A stretch of DNA of 64,000 nucleotides, taken from the NCBI RefSeq assembly GCF_003201105.1, contig NZ_QICJ01000006.1, positions 62,001 through 126,000 on the forward strand, written 5' to 3'. The notes under the pieces are model-generated. The model searched no databases. It was given only the letters and a program-made list of their open reading frames with translations, and had not been told where the DNA came from. This stretch comes from Dyella sp. AtDHG13. Lineage in GTDB: Bacteria; Pseudomonadota; Gammaproteobacteria; Xanthomonadales; Rhodanobacteraceae. This document shows positions 8,220 to 17,810 of the stretch, one piece after another. Numbering within the stretch: the first letter of the stretch is position 1; each line of letters opens with the position of its first letter. A program made the translations under genes and the position numbers.

Positions 8220-9761
8220 TCAGACTTCTTCGCTATGCACCGCCGGCAGCGGTGTGTGCGCTTCGGAATGGCTGCGCGAGAGCTTGTTCATCAACGGCAG
8301 CATGACCACGGCGACCACGGTGCAGGCAATGCCCACGAAGCCGAGTTTGTTGAACAGGCTCACGTAGATGTTGAGCGATTCGACCGGGCTGCTGATGTTC
8401 TCCGGCATGGCGGCCAGGTTGGCCACGACGCTGCCCAGGTACTGGGAGATGCCCACGGCCACGTAGTACGCGCCCATCATGAAACCGCCCATGCGGGCCG
8501 GCACGTAGCGGGCGATCATCGCCAGGCCCAGGCCGCTCACCAGCAGCTCGCCGAGCGAGTAGAGGCCGTAGCCCCAGATCATGGTCCAGGAGGACACCTG
8601 GCCATCGACCGCGCTCATCGCGCCGAAGCCGTACATGAAGAAGCCCAGCGCCACGGCGGCGAAACCGAAGGCGAATTTGGTGGCCACCGAGGGATCTTTC
8701 CCCGCGCGGCCGAGCGTGTTGTAGATCGCCACCAGCACCGGGCTCAGGATCACGATCCAGATCGCATTGAGATTCTGGTACTGCTCCGGGATCCAGGTGA
8801 TGTGAAACTGGGTGATGCCCAGGTTGAAGTCCTGCTGCAGGTTGACGTTCTTCTGCGCGAACAGATTCAGCGACGTCGCCATCTGCGCATAGAAGATGAA
8901 GAAGAAGATCGTCTGCACGGTGAGCACCAGCGCAGCGATCAGGCCGGCGCGCTCGCTCTTCTCGGCGTTGCGGATCAGGTGCACGAAGATCGCCAGGATC
9001 ACGATGCCGGCCAGGTACACGCAGATCTTGGCGGCCAGCAGGCTCTGCAGGATGAAGGCCGCAACGGCCACGATGGCCAGCGACGCGCCGGCCAGCGCGA
9101 GCACGCGCTTGGCCTGCAGGGCCTGCTCGTCCGCGGGCGAGCCGATGTGCGCCAGCGTGCGATGCATCAGCGAGTAGTTGATCAGGCCGAGCACCAGGCC
9201 CACGGCGCAGGCGCCGAACGCGGTGTGCCAGCCCATCGCGTCGCCCATGTGCGCGCCGACGTAGTCGCGGATCCACGGCGTGGCCGTCATCGACACCATC
9301 GAGCCGATGTTCACCGCCATGTAGTAGATGGTGAAGGCGCTATCGATGCGCACATCGTCGCCCTCGTAGATCTTGCGCACGAGGTTGCCCGCGTTGGGCT
9401 TGAAGAAACCGTTGCCGACGATGATCACGCCCAGCGACAGGTAGGTGAGCGTCGGATTGTTGGAGGGGATCCACAGCATCGCGTAGCCCAGCGCCAGCAC
9501 CACGGCGCCGGTGACCATGGTGCGGCGGGTGCCGATGAGCTTGTCGCCCACCCAGCCGCCAATGGCGGGCGTGGCGTAGATCAGCGCGGCGGCCGCGCCC
9601 CACACGAGGTTGGCCTTGCTGTCGGCGAAGCCCAGCTTCTTCATCATGTAGGTGACCATGAGCACCTGCATGCCGTAGAAGCCGAAGCGCTCCCACATCT
9701 CGATCAGGAACACGGTGCTGAACGAGCGGGCCTGTGAGACCGGTGGATTCTGGATTGCCAT
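8220..9761 (-). CDS. POT/PTR-family proton-dependent oligopeptide transporter
   Basis: A 513-residue inner-membrane symporter with about 14 hydrophobic segments, as in bacterial DtpA-type transporters. The proton-coupling motif appears as EMWERFGFYG at residues 21-30. The PTR2 signature region follows (GWVGDKLIGTRRTM, then GNGFFKPNAGNLV). It imports di- and tripeptides using the proton gradient. It is monocistronic: a terminator lies downstream and the divergent dgkA gene upstream. The ATG at 9761 is followed directly by family-like sequence; no ribosome-binding site stands out. Confidence 0.9.
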   Translation of the reverse strand: MAIQNPPVSQARSFSTVFLIEMWERFGFYGMQVLMVTYMMKKLGFADSKANLVWGAAAALIYATPAIGGWVGDKLIGTRRTMVTGAVVLALGYAMLWIPSNNPTLTYLSLGVIIVGNGFFKPNAGNLVRKIYEGDDVRIDSAFTIYYMAVNIGSMVSMTATPWIRDYVGAHMGDAMGWHTAFGACAVGLVLGLINYSLMHRTLAHIGSPADEQALQAKRVLALAGASLAIVAVAAFILQSLLAAKICVYLAGIVILAIFVHLIRNAEKSERAGLIAALVLTVQTIFFFIFYAQMATSLNLFAQKNVNLQQDFNLGITQFHITWIPEQYQNLNAIWIVILSPVLVAIYNTLGRAGKDPSVATKFAFGFAAVALGFFMYGFGAMSAVDGQVSSWTMIWGYGLYSLGELLVSGLGLAMIARYVPARMGGFMMGAYYVAVGISQYLGSVVANLAAMPENISSPVESLNIYVSLFNKLGFVGIACTVVAVVMLPLMNKLSRSHSEAHTPLPAVHSEEV

Positions 9762-9814
9762 TCAATTGTCCGTACTGCGGTTCATACAACGGCCGCACGC
9801 AGCGGCCGGCTCGC

Positions 9815-9835
9815 GTGACCTGGGAAATCGGTCAC
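9815..9835. promoter_or_regulatory. 21-bp inverted repeat GTGACC-N9-GGTCAC, possible operator
   Basis: A perfect 6-bp dyad sits between the divergent starts of the peptide transporter gene and dgkA, about 54 bases before the transporter ATG. Size and position suit a dimeric regulator. No family is named, because the half-site is short and not specific. Confidence 0.35.
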
Positions 9836-9995
9836 AAAGTGGCAAAGCGTAACCTATCCGTCATTCAGGTAACGTTGCGCTGCCGCAAGCAGGAAACTGC
9901 GATCTGCCGGCCTCGGGGCGGGTATGGCAAAATTGCGGACTTATGCCCGCGGCACGCGGGGCGGCCGCGCCGCAATCTCACAGAGGACGACACCC

Positions 9996-10367
9996 ATGGC
10001 CGCCACCGGTTTTCGCGGGCCCCGGCAAATCTGGAACGCGTTCAAGTGGTCCATGAAGGGGCTGCAGGCCGGCTGGCGCCATGAGGCCTCGTTCCGCCTG
10101 GAGGTGTGCATCGCCGTGGTGCTGGTGCCGCTGGGCCTGTGGGTGGGCAATGGCGCGCTGGAAAAGATTGCCCTGGTGCTGCCGCCGGTACTGGTGCTTT
10201 CCGCCGAGCTGCTCAATTCGGCGGTGGAAGCGGTGGTCGACAAGGTCAGCCCGGAGTTCCACGAACTGGCCGGGCGCGCCAAGGACATGGGCTCGGCCGC
10301 GGTGTTCCTGCTGCTGGCCATGACCGCCCTGACCTGGGGGCTGATCCTGTGGCCGCGGTGGTTCTGA
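9996..10367 (+). CDS. dgkA: Diacylglycerol kinase
   Basis: A 123-residue integral membrane kinase that phosphorylates diacylglycerol to phosphatidic acid, recycling the lipid left by periplasmic glucan and lipid A modification. It has three hydrophobic segments, and the family signature AELLNSAVEAVVDKV contains Glu71, Asn74 and Glu78. The length equals that of the enterobacterial enzyme. The start at 9996 follows GAGGA by 9 bases; the longer frame beginning at 9924 adds 24 residues with no membrane or family character. Confidence 0.93.
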   Translation: MAATGFRGPRQIWNAFKWSMKGLQAGWRHEASFRLEVCIAVVLVPLGLWVGNGALEKIALVLPPVLVLSAELLNSAVEAVVDKVSPEFHELAGRAKDMGSAAVFLLLAMTALTWGLILWPRWF

Positions 10368-10406
10368 GGCGACAGTCCTGACTGGCTCTGCCGCAGGAGC
10401 CTGTTC

Positions 10407-10434
10407 CGTCATTCCGGCCTGTGCCGGAATGACG
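10407..10434. repeat. Dispersed palindromic repeat, minimal copy
   Basis: CGTCATTCCGGC-CTGT-GCCGGAATGACG is a perfect 12-bp stem with a 4-base loop, the core of the repeat family found at six other sites in the window. It lies downstream of dgkA and could form a hairpin at the 3' end of that transcript. Confidence 0.75.
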
Positions 10435-10541
10435 AGCGGCTAGGGTTGAGGCCTCTCAACAGGTTCCTAAGACTTCGCAAGATTGCGCCATTCACAACGG
10501 AATGCTGCAATGGCGCCTCCACCGGATTGGAGCACTTCCCC

Positions 10542-11156
10542 ATGAAATTTCTTCGCGTCCTCGCCGTGTTGTTGGTTGCCGTCGGCCTGTCGGGCTGCGG
10601 ATACAACGCCATCCAGCGTCAGGACGAGGCCGTGAAGGCGGCCTGGTCCGAAGTGCTCAACCAGTACCAGCGCCGCGCCGACCTTGTGCCCAACCTCGTC
10701 AACACGGTGAAGGGCTATGCCCAGCACGAAGAGCGCGTGCTGACCGAAGTGACCAACGCACGCGCCAAGGTGGGCAGCACGCAGCTGACCACCGACGACC
10801 TGAACAACCCCGAGAAGCTCAAGCAGTTCCAGGCCGCGCAGGGTGAATTGTCCAGTGCGCTGTCCCGCCTGATGGTGGTGAGCGAGAACTACCCGCAGCT
10901 CAAGGCCGATGGCCTGTTCCAGAACCTGCAGGCGCAGCTGGAAGGCACCGAGAACCGCATCACCGTGGCGCGCAACCGCTACGTGAAGGAAGTGCAGGAA
11001 TACAACTCGATGATCCGCACCTTCCCGAACAACCTCACCGCCAAGATGTTCGGCTACCAGGTGAAGCCGAATTTCTCGGTCGAGAACGAAAAGGCCATTT
11101 CCACGGCGCCGACGGTGGATTTCGGCAGCCCGGCGCCCGCCTCCTCGGCGCACTGA
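10542..11156 (+). CDS. lemA: LemA-family lipoprotein
   Basis: A 204-residue LemA protein. The N-terminus has a lipoprotein signal with lipobox LSGC (Cys19), so it should be lipidated by the Lgt encoded at 15971. The body is helical and carries the family core QRRADLVPNLVNTVKGYA and FPNNLTAKMFGY. The molecular function of LemA is not established. It is followed after one base by a TPM-domain gene, a partnership seen in many bacteria. The start at 10542 (MKFLRV) gives a proper lipoprotein signal; the frame upstream does not. Confidence 0.9.
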   Translation: MKFLRVLAVLLVAVGLSGCGYNAIQRQDEAVKAAWSEVLNQYQRRADLVPNLVNTVKGYAQHEERVLTEVTNARAKVGSTQLTTDDLNNPEKLKQFQAAQGELSSALSRLMVVSENYPQLKADGLFQNLQAQLEGTENRITVARNRYVKEVQEYNSMIRTFPNNLTAKMFGYQVKPNFSVENEKAISTAPTVDFGSPAPASSAH

Positions 11157-11157
11157 C

Positions 11158-12045
11158 GTGACCCGGCGCGTTGCGCGCCTGCTGCTCGTGCTGGCGGTGG
11201 CCTTGCTGCCGCTGGCATGGCTGCATGCGGATGAAGCCTTACCCACCCTCACGCGCCACGTCACCGACCTCACCGGCACGTTGACGCCCCAGCAGGTCGA
11301 CCAGCTCGACGCGCAACTGGTGTCGCTGGAAAAGACCAAGGGCGCGCAGCTGGTGGTCCTCATGGTGCCGACCACGCAGCCGCAGGAGATCGAGGAATAC
11401 TCGCTGGCGGTGGCCGAAGCCAACAAGATCGGCCGCAAGGGCACCGACGACGGCCTGCTGCTGGTGGTGGCGAAGAACGATCGCCGCGTGCGCATCGAGG
11501 TCGGCTATGGCCTGGAAGGCGCCGTGCCGGATGCGGCCACGGCGCGCATCATCCGCGAATACATCGCGCCGAAATTCCGCACCAACGATTACTACGGCGG
11601 CATCAGCGACGCTGTCGGCGCACTGACTCAACTGGTCAACGGCGAGGCGTTGCCGCCGCCGGTGCAGAGCGGCAACCGCGAACGCCGCGGCGTGCCCTTC
11701 GGGCAGGTGTTGCTGATCGGCGTATTCATCGGGATCTTCCTGCGCAGCTTCCTTGGCGGCACGACGGTATGGCTGCGCACGCCCCTGGGCGCGGCGGTCG
11801 CCGGCGGCATCGTGTGGCTGCTGGCGGCATCGGTAGGGGCGGGCATTCTGGCGGCGATCATCGGCGGCGTCATGATGCTGCTGCCCGGCGGTGGCGGGCG
11901 CTCGATTGGCGGTGGTGGCTGGGGCGGCTTCGGTGGCTGGGGCGGTGGTGGCTTCGGCGGCGGCGGTGGCGGAGGCTTTGGGGGTGGCGGCTTCAGCGGT
12001 GGCGGCGGCAGTTTTGGTGGTGGCGGATCGTCAGGGAGCTGGTGA
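11158..12045 (+). CDS. TPM-domain membrane protein (YgcG family)
   Basis: A 295-residue protein with a GTG start one base after the lemA stop. A signal peptide (about 1-24) leads into a TPM domain (about 30-165) with LTPQQVDQLDAQL and RRVRIEVGYGLEGAVPD. Two or three hydrophobic segments (about 180-245) and a glycine/serine-rich tail follow. TPM domains occur in a plant thylakoid phosphatase and in many bacterial envelope proteins; the bacterial role is unknown. The lemA-TPM-TPM order suggests a membrane complex. The low-complexity tail is typical of the family. Confidence 0.87.
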   Translation: MTRRVARLLLVLAVALLPLAWLHADEALPTLTRHVTDLTGTLTPQQVDQLDAQLVSLEKTKGAQLVVLMVPTTQPQEIEEYSLAVAEANKIGRKGTDDGLLLVVAKNDRRVRIEVGYGLEGAVPDAATARIIREYIAPKFRTNDYYGGISDAVGALTQLVNGEALPPPVQSGNRERRGVPFGQVLLIGVFIGIFLRSFLGGTTVWLRTPLGAAVAGGIVWLLAASVGAGILAAIIGGVMMLLPGGGGRSIGGGGWGGFGGWGGGGFGGGGGGGFGGGGFSGGGGSFGGGGSSGSW

Positions 12046-12046
12046 C

Positions 12047-12550
12047 ATGTCGCGCACGCAACGCCTTTTCATGAATCTGTTCGACGGCTGGTTCCAGTTG
12101 CGCCGGCGTTTCCCCAAGAGCCTGCTCGACGAGATGACCACCGCGATTGCCCAGGGCGAGCGCGAACATCGCGGCGAAGTGTGCTTTGCCATCGAGTCGC
12201 GGCTTGCGCCCGGCGCCGTGCTGGCCGGCATGAACGCGGAACATCGCGCGCGCCAGGTCTTCGCGCAACTGCACGTATGGGACACGCTGCACAACAGCGG
12301 CGTGCTGTTCTACGTGCTGATGGCCGAGCATCGCGTGGTGATCATCGCCGACCGCGGCGTCGCGGCAGCGGTGACCCAGACCGAGTGGGATGCCATTCGC
12401 GATCACATGCTGGCCAGCTTCGCACGAGGCGAGTGGCGCAAGGGCTGCCTCGAGGGCATTGCCGAGGCGCATGCGCTCTTGCTCAAGCACTTCCCAGGCA
12501 ATGACAAGGATGCGCCGGACGAGTTGCCGGACAGGCCGGTATTGCTCTGA
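12047..12550 (+). CDS. Second TPM-domain protein
   Basis: A 167-residue protein without signal peptide or clear membrane segment. It has the TPM-like stretch GEVCFAIESRLAP and EHRVVIIADRGVAAAV, matching the C-terminal half of the TPM fold. It starts one base after the preceding TPM gene with GGGAG upstream, so lemA and the two TPM genes form one operon. It probably works on the cytoplasmic side with the membrane TPM protein; that is inference from position. Confidence 0.82.
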   Translation: MSRTQRLFMNLFDGWFQLRRRFPKSLLDEMTTAIAQGEREHRGEVCFAIESRLAPGAVLAGMNAEHRARQVFAQLHVWDTLHNSGVLFYVLMAEHRVVIIADRGVAAAVTQTEWDAIRDHMLASFARGEWRKGCLEGIAEAHALLLKHFPGNDKDAPDELPDRPVLL

Positions 12551-12691
12551 GCACAGGATCGGCGTTGTATGTCGGCCGCTCACTTCCATCCGCATGGCTT
12601 ACCAATAATCCGGTCCATGTCGGAAGGTTGCTTGTGTCTGGCGTCGCGCGGAATACGTGTCGCCCGTGCGACCCTTCACGGCAGCCGCTCA

Positions 12692-12720
12692 TAAAAAAGC
12701 GGGCCCGAAGGCCCGCTTTT
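12692..12720. terminator. Bidirectional rho-independent terminator
   Basis: The stem GCGGGCC-CGAA-GGCCCGC is flanked by A residues on the left and TTTT on the right. It lies between the convergent ends of the TPM operon and the TonB receptor gene and can serve both. The minus-strand T-tract (six T) is the better one, so it chiefly ends the receptor transcript. Confidence 0.85.
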
Positions 12721-12743
12721 CGAAGTACCGCACTCTTTCGAGC

Positions 12744-15617
12744 TTAGAACTTCTGGTTGTACGACACGTACCAGTAACGGTCGATGTCGAACGCCGGGTT
12801 GTACGGCGCGCTGCCGGTGCCCGAGGTGGTCACGGAGTAGTAGTACGGGCCCTTCTTGTTGAAGATGTTGTTCACACCGACAGTGAAGGTGCCCTTCCAC
12901 GGAGCCGTGTAGCGGAACTGCGCGTCGTTGAACGCCACCGAACCCTTCTGGCTCATGCCGTAGGTGCCCCACCAGGGGTTGGTGTAGTTCGGCGAGGAGC
13001 ATTCCACGGTCGCGGTGTAGCAGCTGTCCTTCAGACCCGAGTAGTAGCGGACTGTCCAGCTGGCACCGAACTGCTTGAAGTCCCAATCCACCTGCAGGTT
13101 GGAACGCAGACGGTACAGGCCGTCTTCGCCACTCATGAAGCCGACCGGCGTGTTGGCCACGGCGCCCGGACCCGACACGGTCTCGTACTTGGTCAGGTAG
13201 GTGCTGTCCGAAGCGATGCGGAAGCGGCCGATCGAGGTCTCAGGCAGACGGTAGTGGATACCGACGTCGTAGCCTTCGGTCTTCAGCGTGCCGAGGTTGG
13301 CGAGGCCTTCGTTGAGCGAGTCGATCGAGCCGGCTGCCAGGTTCGAGGTGGCCGTTCCGGTGCGGCTGAAGTTGTTGCAGAAGTTCTGGTCGTTGTTGAT
13401 GTAGCAGTAGTCAACGATGTTCTGCGCAAGCACCGACGAGATGATGTTCTTCACGTAGATGTTGTAGTAGTCAACCGTGAAGTCCAGGCCTTCCACGTAG
13501 TGCGGGCTGTAGACCAGGCCCAGTGTACGGGTGATCGACGTTTCCGGCTTCAGGTTCGGGTTGGAGCCGGAAAGGAACGCCACCGGCGTCTGACCACCGT
13601 TGGTGCTGGTGATCTGCTGGCCGGTCTGATCGACCTGGCGGTAGTTCGCCGGCACGCCAGCGGCGGTACAGCGAGCCTTGACGCTGGCATTGGTGGCAGC
13701 CGCGCCGTACTGGGAATCGCACGGGTCGAGGAACGTTTCGAAGCTCTGGCCGACACCGCCGTACAGGTCGTTGATGGTCGGAGCGCGGAAGCCCTGCGCC
13801 CAGGTACCGCGGACCAGCAGGTCCGCGAACGGACGCCAGCGGAAGCTGTACTTGTTGTTCGTGGTGCTGCCGAAGTTGCTGTAGTGCGAGTAGCGGCTGG
13901 CCACGTTCACGCCCAGCTCCTGCGCGCCCGGCAGGTCACGCAGCAGCGGTACGTCGAGCTCGAGGTAGGCTTCGTTGGTGTTGTACGCACCGGAGGTCGG
14001 GGCGCTGGCCAGGTTGGTGGTCAGGCCCGCGGAGTCGGCGGCGTCCGGACGGAAGTTGCCCTTCTCGCCGCGGTGTTCCACGCCCACTGCCAGGTTGACC
14101 GTGCCGGCCGGCAAGTCGAACAGGCCGCCGGAGACGTTGGCGGTCCAGTCGGAGGTGTAGCTGGCCTGGCGATCGGTGCTGCGGTAGTTCAGGTAGTTCC
14201 ACACCGACTGCGGCGTGGCGCCCGGACCGGCCAGGATGTTCCACGGCACGCAACCGGCAGCGCGGTCGGCGGCGCTGGCGCAAGCCACCTGGCCGTCGAT
14301 CATGGTCGTCGGGCCCAGGGCCGCGCGCGCGTTCGGCAGGTAGATGTTGCCGGTGCCACGGATGCGGATCTTGTTGGCGTCGTAGGTGAAGCCAGCGTCC
14401 CACGACCAGTCGTGGTTGAGGAACTGGAAGTAGCCTTCGGCGCCCAGGTCGATGTGAGCGAGCTTGGACTGGGTGTCCGTGACGCGCGGCATTTCCACCG
14501 TGCGACGGAAGAACTCGACGTCCTGGCCCGGGAACGGGTTGTAGGCGTTCTGGCCGCTGATCAGGATCGGCTCATCGGCCGCGCCCGACTGGAAGGGGTA
14601 GCCGGCGAGCTGGCTCGACGTGTCGCGCGTGCTGTAGCTGGCGGCAGCGTGCAGCGTGATGTTGTCGGTGAGCTTGTAGCGATCCTGCAGGTACAGGTTC
14701 TTCAGCTTGGTGCCGGCGCGGAAGGTCATGTCCTTCTGCGTGTTGTACTTGTCGGCGGTGCTGTTGGGGTCGTACAGGTGGTAGCCCGCGGGCGCACCGG
14801 CGGTCGTCGTCTGCGAACCGTGGTTGTACACGTACTGGTCGTCCGTGGCCGGATCGACCACGCGGCCGTACGGGCCAAGGCCCAGGCCGGCGTTCGGGTG
14901 ACGCGGACCCTGAGCGTAGGAGGTTTCCGGACGCTCCTTGTTCCACATCGAGTCGACGTTCTGGTAGGACGCGCCGAGGATGATGGAGTTCTTCTCGGTG
15001 CTGTGACCCCAGGTGAAGTCGTAGTTCTGCGTTTCGCCGTCGCCCTTGCCGTTCTGGCCGTAGTAGACGTTGGCTTCGGCGCCGTCGAACTTCTCCTTGG
15101 TGATGATGTTCACCACGCCGCCGATGGCGTCGGAGCCGTAGATGGAGGAGGCGCCATCCTTGAGGATGTCGATGCGCTCGATCATCGCGACCGGGATGGT
15201 CGACAGGTCGGTCAGGCCGTTCAGGCTGGTGCTCCAGCGACGACCGTTGACCAGCACCAGGGTGCGCTGCGAGCCGAGGTTGCGGATGTTGACGTAGCGG
15301 CCGCCGACGTCAGCGCCGGAGGACAGCGTGTCCTGCGGGGTGATGTCCGGCGTGCCCGCGGACGGCATGCGGGCCAGGATGTCGTTGACGTTGGTCAGAC
15401 CGGTCGCCTTGATGGCGGCCTTGTCCATGGTGAAGACGGGCTGAGAGGTCTCCACGTCCACGCTGCGGATGCGCGAACCGGTGACGGTGACGGTCTCGAG
15501 GCTCTTGGCCGAGGACTGATCGGCCTGGGCGGGGGCAGCGTCCTGTGCGGCCACCGACCACGTCTGCAGCACGAGCGCTGCGGCGATGGCAGTAGCCAGC
15601 AGTGTCTTTTGCTTCAT
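12744..15617 (-). CDS. TonB-dependent outer-membrane receptor
   Basis: A 957-residue receptor. A signal peptide (1-24, ending V-A-A-Q) is followed by a short alanine-rich linker and a TonB box in ETVTVTGSRI. The plug domain contains NIRNLGSQRTLVLVNGRRW and DGASSIYGSDAIGGVVNII, and a long beta-barrel ends in Y-N-Q-K-F with the terminal phenylalanine of outer-membrane proteins. It lacks the extra N-terminal signalling domain of FecA-type receptors. The class is greatly expanded in Xanthomonadales and imports complex substrates such as glycans or peptides; the ligand is unknown. The start at 15617 follows GGAG by about 9 bases. It is monocistronic, with a terminator downstream. Confidence 0.93.
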   Translation of the reverse strand: MKQKTLLATAIAAALVLQTWSVAAQDAAPAQADQSSAKSLETVTVTGSRIRSVDVETSQPVFTMDKAAIKATGLTNVNDILARMPSAGTPDITPQDTLSSGADVGGRYVNIRNLGSQRTLVLVNGRRWSTSLNGLTDLSTIPVAMIERIDILKDGASSIYGSDAIGGVVNIITKEKFDGAEANVYYGQNGKGDGETQNYDFTWGHSTEKNSIILGASYQNVDSMWNKERPETSYAQGPRHPNAGLGLGPYGRVVDPATDDQYVYNHGSQTTTAGAPAGYHLYDPNSTADKYNTQKDMTFRAGTKLKNLYLQDRYKLTDNITLHAAASYSTRDTSSQLAGYPFQSGAADEPILISGQNAYNPFPGQDVEFFRRTVEMPRVTDTQSKLAHIDLGAEGYFQFLNHDWSWDAGFTYDANKIRIRGTGNIYLPNARAALGPTTMIDGQVACASAADRAAGCVPWNILAGPGATPQSVWNYLNYRSTDRQASYTSDWTANVSGGLFDLPAGTVNLAVGVEHRGEKGNFRPDAADSAGLTTNLASAPTSGAYNTNEAYLELDVPLLRDLPGAQELGVNVASRYSHYSNFGSTTNNKYSFRWRPFADLLVRGTWAQGFRAPTINDLYGGVGQSFETFLDPCDSQYGAAATNASVKARCTAAGVPANYRQVDQTGQQITSTNGGQTPVAFLSGSNPNLKPETSITRTLGLVYSPHYVEGLDFTVDYYNIYVKNIISSVLAQNIVDYCYINNDQNFCNNFSRTGTATSNLAAGSIDSLNEGLANLGTLKTEGYDVGIHYRLPETSIGRFRIASDSTYLTKYETVSGPGAVANTPVGFMSGEDGLYRLRSNLQVDWDFKQFGASWTVRYYSGLKDSCYTATVECSSPNYTNPWWGTYGMSQKGSVAFNDAQFRYTAPWKGTFTVGVNNIFNKKGPYYYSVTTSGTGSAPYNPAFDIDRYWYVSYNQKF

Positions 15618-15758
15618 TGTTGGAACTCCGAACAAAAAATAGCCATCAGCCAGCGGCGAGAGCTGGGCATCTGGATATGGGGATGGCGCGTCCGGCCTTG
15701 GGGAAAGGGGGCGTGCCGTGGCATCGCCAGGCTTGGGGGACAGGCGATGTAATCCCGA

Positions 15759-15787
15759 AGTTAAAACAAAGTGACGTGTAGGTGCAA
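15759..15787 (-). promoter_or_regulatory. Possible sigma-70 promoter of the TonB receptor gene
   Basis: On the minus strand TTGCAC (-35) and TTAACT (-10) are separated by 17 bases, about 142 bases before the receptor ATG. The spacing is ideal but the -10 match is only moderate. The rest of the 353-base gap 15618-15970 has no gene or clear repeat; it also holds the unassigned promoter of lgt. Confidence 0.4.
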
Positions 15788-15970
15788 GCCTGCTGCAACA
15801 GTCAGGTGATAGTAGGTTTTAGAGTGAGAGAACTGCCCGCGCAGGGCGGAAAAGGCCGGTTGAGGCGGCGCGGGCGCGAATATCCGGACCTGTTCGCGGG
15901 TGATCGTCGCCGCCATGTCTAAGCATGGCGTGGCCGGCTACACTGGCGCTTTGTCGCTACCCGCTTGCCC

Positions 15971-16861
15971 ATGACGCAGCCCTTCACCGTTGCCTTCGAC
16001 CCCATCGCCTTCAGGCTGGGGCCGCTACAGATTCACTGGTATGGCCTGATGTACCTGGGAGGCTTCCTCGGCGCCTGGCTGCTTGCCGAGTACCGCCGCC
16101 GGCGCGGACGCCTGCCGGTGACGCGCGATGCGCTGGGCGACCTGGCGTTCTACGTGATGATGGGCGTGATCATCGGCGGACGTATCTGGTACATGCTGTT
16201 CTACGCCGACATCCACTGGATCTGGCAGGACCCGCTGGCGATCTTCCGCGTATGGGATGGCGGCATGAGTTTCCACGGCGGGCTGCTTGGCGTGCTTACC
16301 GCGGGCCTGTGGTGGTCGCGCCGCAACCACATGCATTTCTTCGATACGGTCGATTTCGTCGCGCCGCTGGTGCCGATCGGGCTGGGCCTGGGGCGCCTGG
16401 GCAATTTCATCAATGGCGAACTGTGGGGCAAACCTGGCACGGTGCCTTGGGCGATGCTGTTCCCGAATGCACGCTCCGCCGATGTGGACTGGGCTGCCAC
16501 GCATCCCCAGTGGCAGGCGGCGCTGGCGCAGTTCGGCGGGTTGCCGCGCCACCCCTCGCAGCTCTATGAAATGCTGCTGGAAGGCGTGGTGATGTTCTCG
16601 GTGCTGTTCCTGGTGTCGCTGAAGCCGCGCCCGCGCTATCTCGTTTCCGGCCTGTTCGCGCTGATGTATGGCTGCTTCCGCTTTGGCGTGGAGTTCGTGC
16701 GCGTGCCCGATCCGCAACTGGGCTACCTGGCGTGGGGCTGGCTGACCATGGGCCAGATCCAGTCGTTGCCATTGATCGTGATCGGCGTGGTGTTGCTGGT
16801 GATGTCGCGCAACGCGCCGACCCTGCGCCTGTACAACGTCGCCATGCCGACCAAGGAGTAA
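15971..16861 (+). CDS. lgt: Prolipoprotein diacylglyceryl transferase
   Basis: A 296-residue integral membrane enzyme that transfers diacylglycerol from phosphatidylglycerol to the lipobox cysteine of prolipoproteins, the first step of lipoprotein maturation. It has seven or so hydrophobic segments, the N-terminal [11 protein letters not shown] and the signature [16 protein letters not shown]. The ATG at 15971 is used; a TTG two codons earlier is open but less likely. thyA starts 3 bases after its stop, the conserved lgt-thyA pair of proteobacteria. Confidence 0.95.
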   Translation: MTQPFTVAFDPIAFRLGPLQIHWYGLMYLGGFLGAWLLAEYRRRRGRLPVTRDALGDLAFYVMMGVIIGGRIWYMLFYADIHWIWQDPLAIFRVWDGGMSFHGGLLGVLTAGLWWSRRNHMHFFDTVDFVAPLVPIGLGLGRLGNFINGELWGKPGTVPWAMLFPNARSADVDWAATHPQWQAALAQFGGLPRHPSQLYEMLLEGVVMFSVLFLVSLKPRPRYLVSGLFALMYGCFRFGVEFVRVPDPQLGYLAWGWLTMGQIQSLPLIVIGVVLLVMSRNAPTLRLYNVAMPTKE

Positions 16862-16864
16862 GCC

Positions 16865-17659
16865 GTGCGCGCCTACCTCGACCTGTTGCAGCACGTGCTT
16901 GACCACGGTACGGAGAAGGCGGACCGCACCGGCACCGGTACGCGCAGCGTGTTCGGCTGGCAGATGCGTTATGACCTGTCGGAAGGGTTTCCGCTAGTCA
17001 CGACCAAGAAGCTGCACCTGCGGTCGATCATCCATGAGCTGATCTGGTTTCTGCAGGGCGACACCAACATCGCCTATCTCAAGGACAACGGCGTCAGCAT
17101 CTGGGACGAGTGGGCCGACGAGCATGGCGACCTTGGTCCGGTCTACGGCCAGCAGTGGCGCGCATGGCCGACCGCCGACGGCGGCGTGGTGGACCAGATC
17201 CGCTGGGTGGTGGACGAGATCCAGCGCAACCCAGATTCCCGCCGGCTGGTGGTAAGCGCCTGGAACGTCGGCGAGCTGCCGAAAATGGCGCTGATGCCGT
17301 GCCATGCCCTGTTCCAGTTCTACGTGGCGAACGGCAAGCTCAGCTGCCAGCTGTACCAGCGGTCCGCCGACATCTTCCTGGGCGTGCCGTTCAACATCGC
17401 CAGCTACGCGCTGCTGACCCACATGATCGCCCAGGTGTGCGGTCTGGGCGTGGGCGACTTCGTGCACACGCTGGGCGACGCGCATCTCTACAACAACCAC
17501 GTGGAGCAGGCGCGCCTGCAACTGACCCGCGAGCCGCGTCCGCTGCCCCGGCTGCAGCTCAACCCGGACGTGCGCTCGATCTTCGATTTCCGCTACGAGG
17601 ACGTCGCCATCGTGGGTTACGAGCCCCACGGCGCCATCAAGGCCCCCGTGGCGGTATAA
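16865..17659 (+). CDS. thyA: Thymidylate synthase
   Basis: A 264-residue enzyme, the same length as that of Escherichia coli. It methylates dUMP to dTMP with methylene-tetrahydrofolate. The catalytic cysteine is Cys146 in [13 protein letters not shown], and the folate/dUMP-binding motifs [16 protein letters not shown] and [18 protein letters not shown] are intact. It starts with GTG 3 bases after the lgt stop. folA lies downstream and regenerates the folate oxidised here. Confidence 0.96.
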   Translation: MRAYLDLLQHVLDHGTEKADRTGTGTRSVFGWQMRYDLSEGFPLVTTKKLHLRSIIHELIWFLQGDTNIAYLKDNGVSIWDEWADEHGDLGPVYGQQWRAWPTADGGVVDQIRWVVDEIQRNPDSRRLVVSAWNVGELPKMALMPCHALFQFYVANGKLSCQLYQRSADIFLGVPFNIASYALLTHMIAQVCGLGVGDFVHTLGDAHLYNNHVEQARLQLTREPRPLPRLQLNPDVRSIFDFRYEDVAIVGYEPHGAIKAPVAV

Positions 17660-17810
17660 AGGCAAGACGGGGCCTGCGCTGACAGAAGGACGCGTGCCCC
17701 GCCGATTGTCATCTGGCGAGGGCGGCGCCCGCATCCTGCTAAGATCGGCGCCGCGCGGCGGCCCTGGCGGACGGCGCGAGGTCAATACCGTCGATGATTC
17801 AAGGATTTCC

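Noticed and set aside
7701-9737. A 678-codon plus-strand open frame
   Set aside because: Antisense to regB and the POT transporter gene; histidine- and glutamine-rich shadow translation.
11880-12040. Repetitive GGTGG/GGCGG tract as a DNA repeat
   Set aside because: It encodes the glycine-rich tail normal for TPM/YgcG proteins; the DNA repetition follows from codon use.
12657-15752. A 1031-codon open frame on the plus strand
   Set aside because: It is entirely antisense to the TonB receptor gene and rich in V, R, A and G with no domain motif; a by-product of GC-rich codon use.
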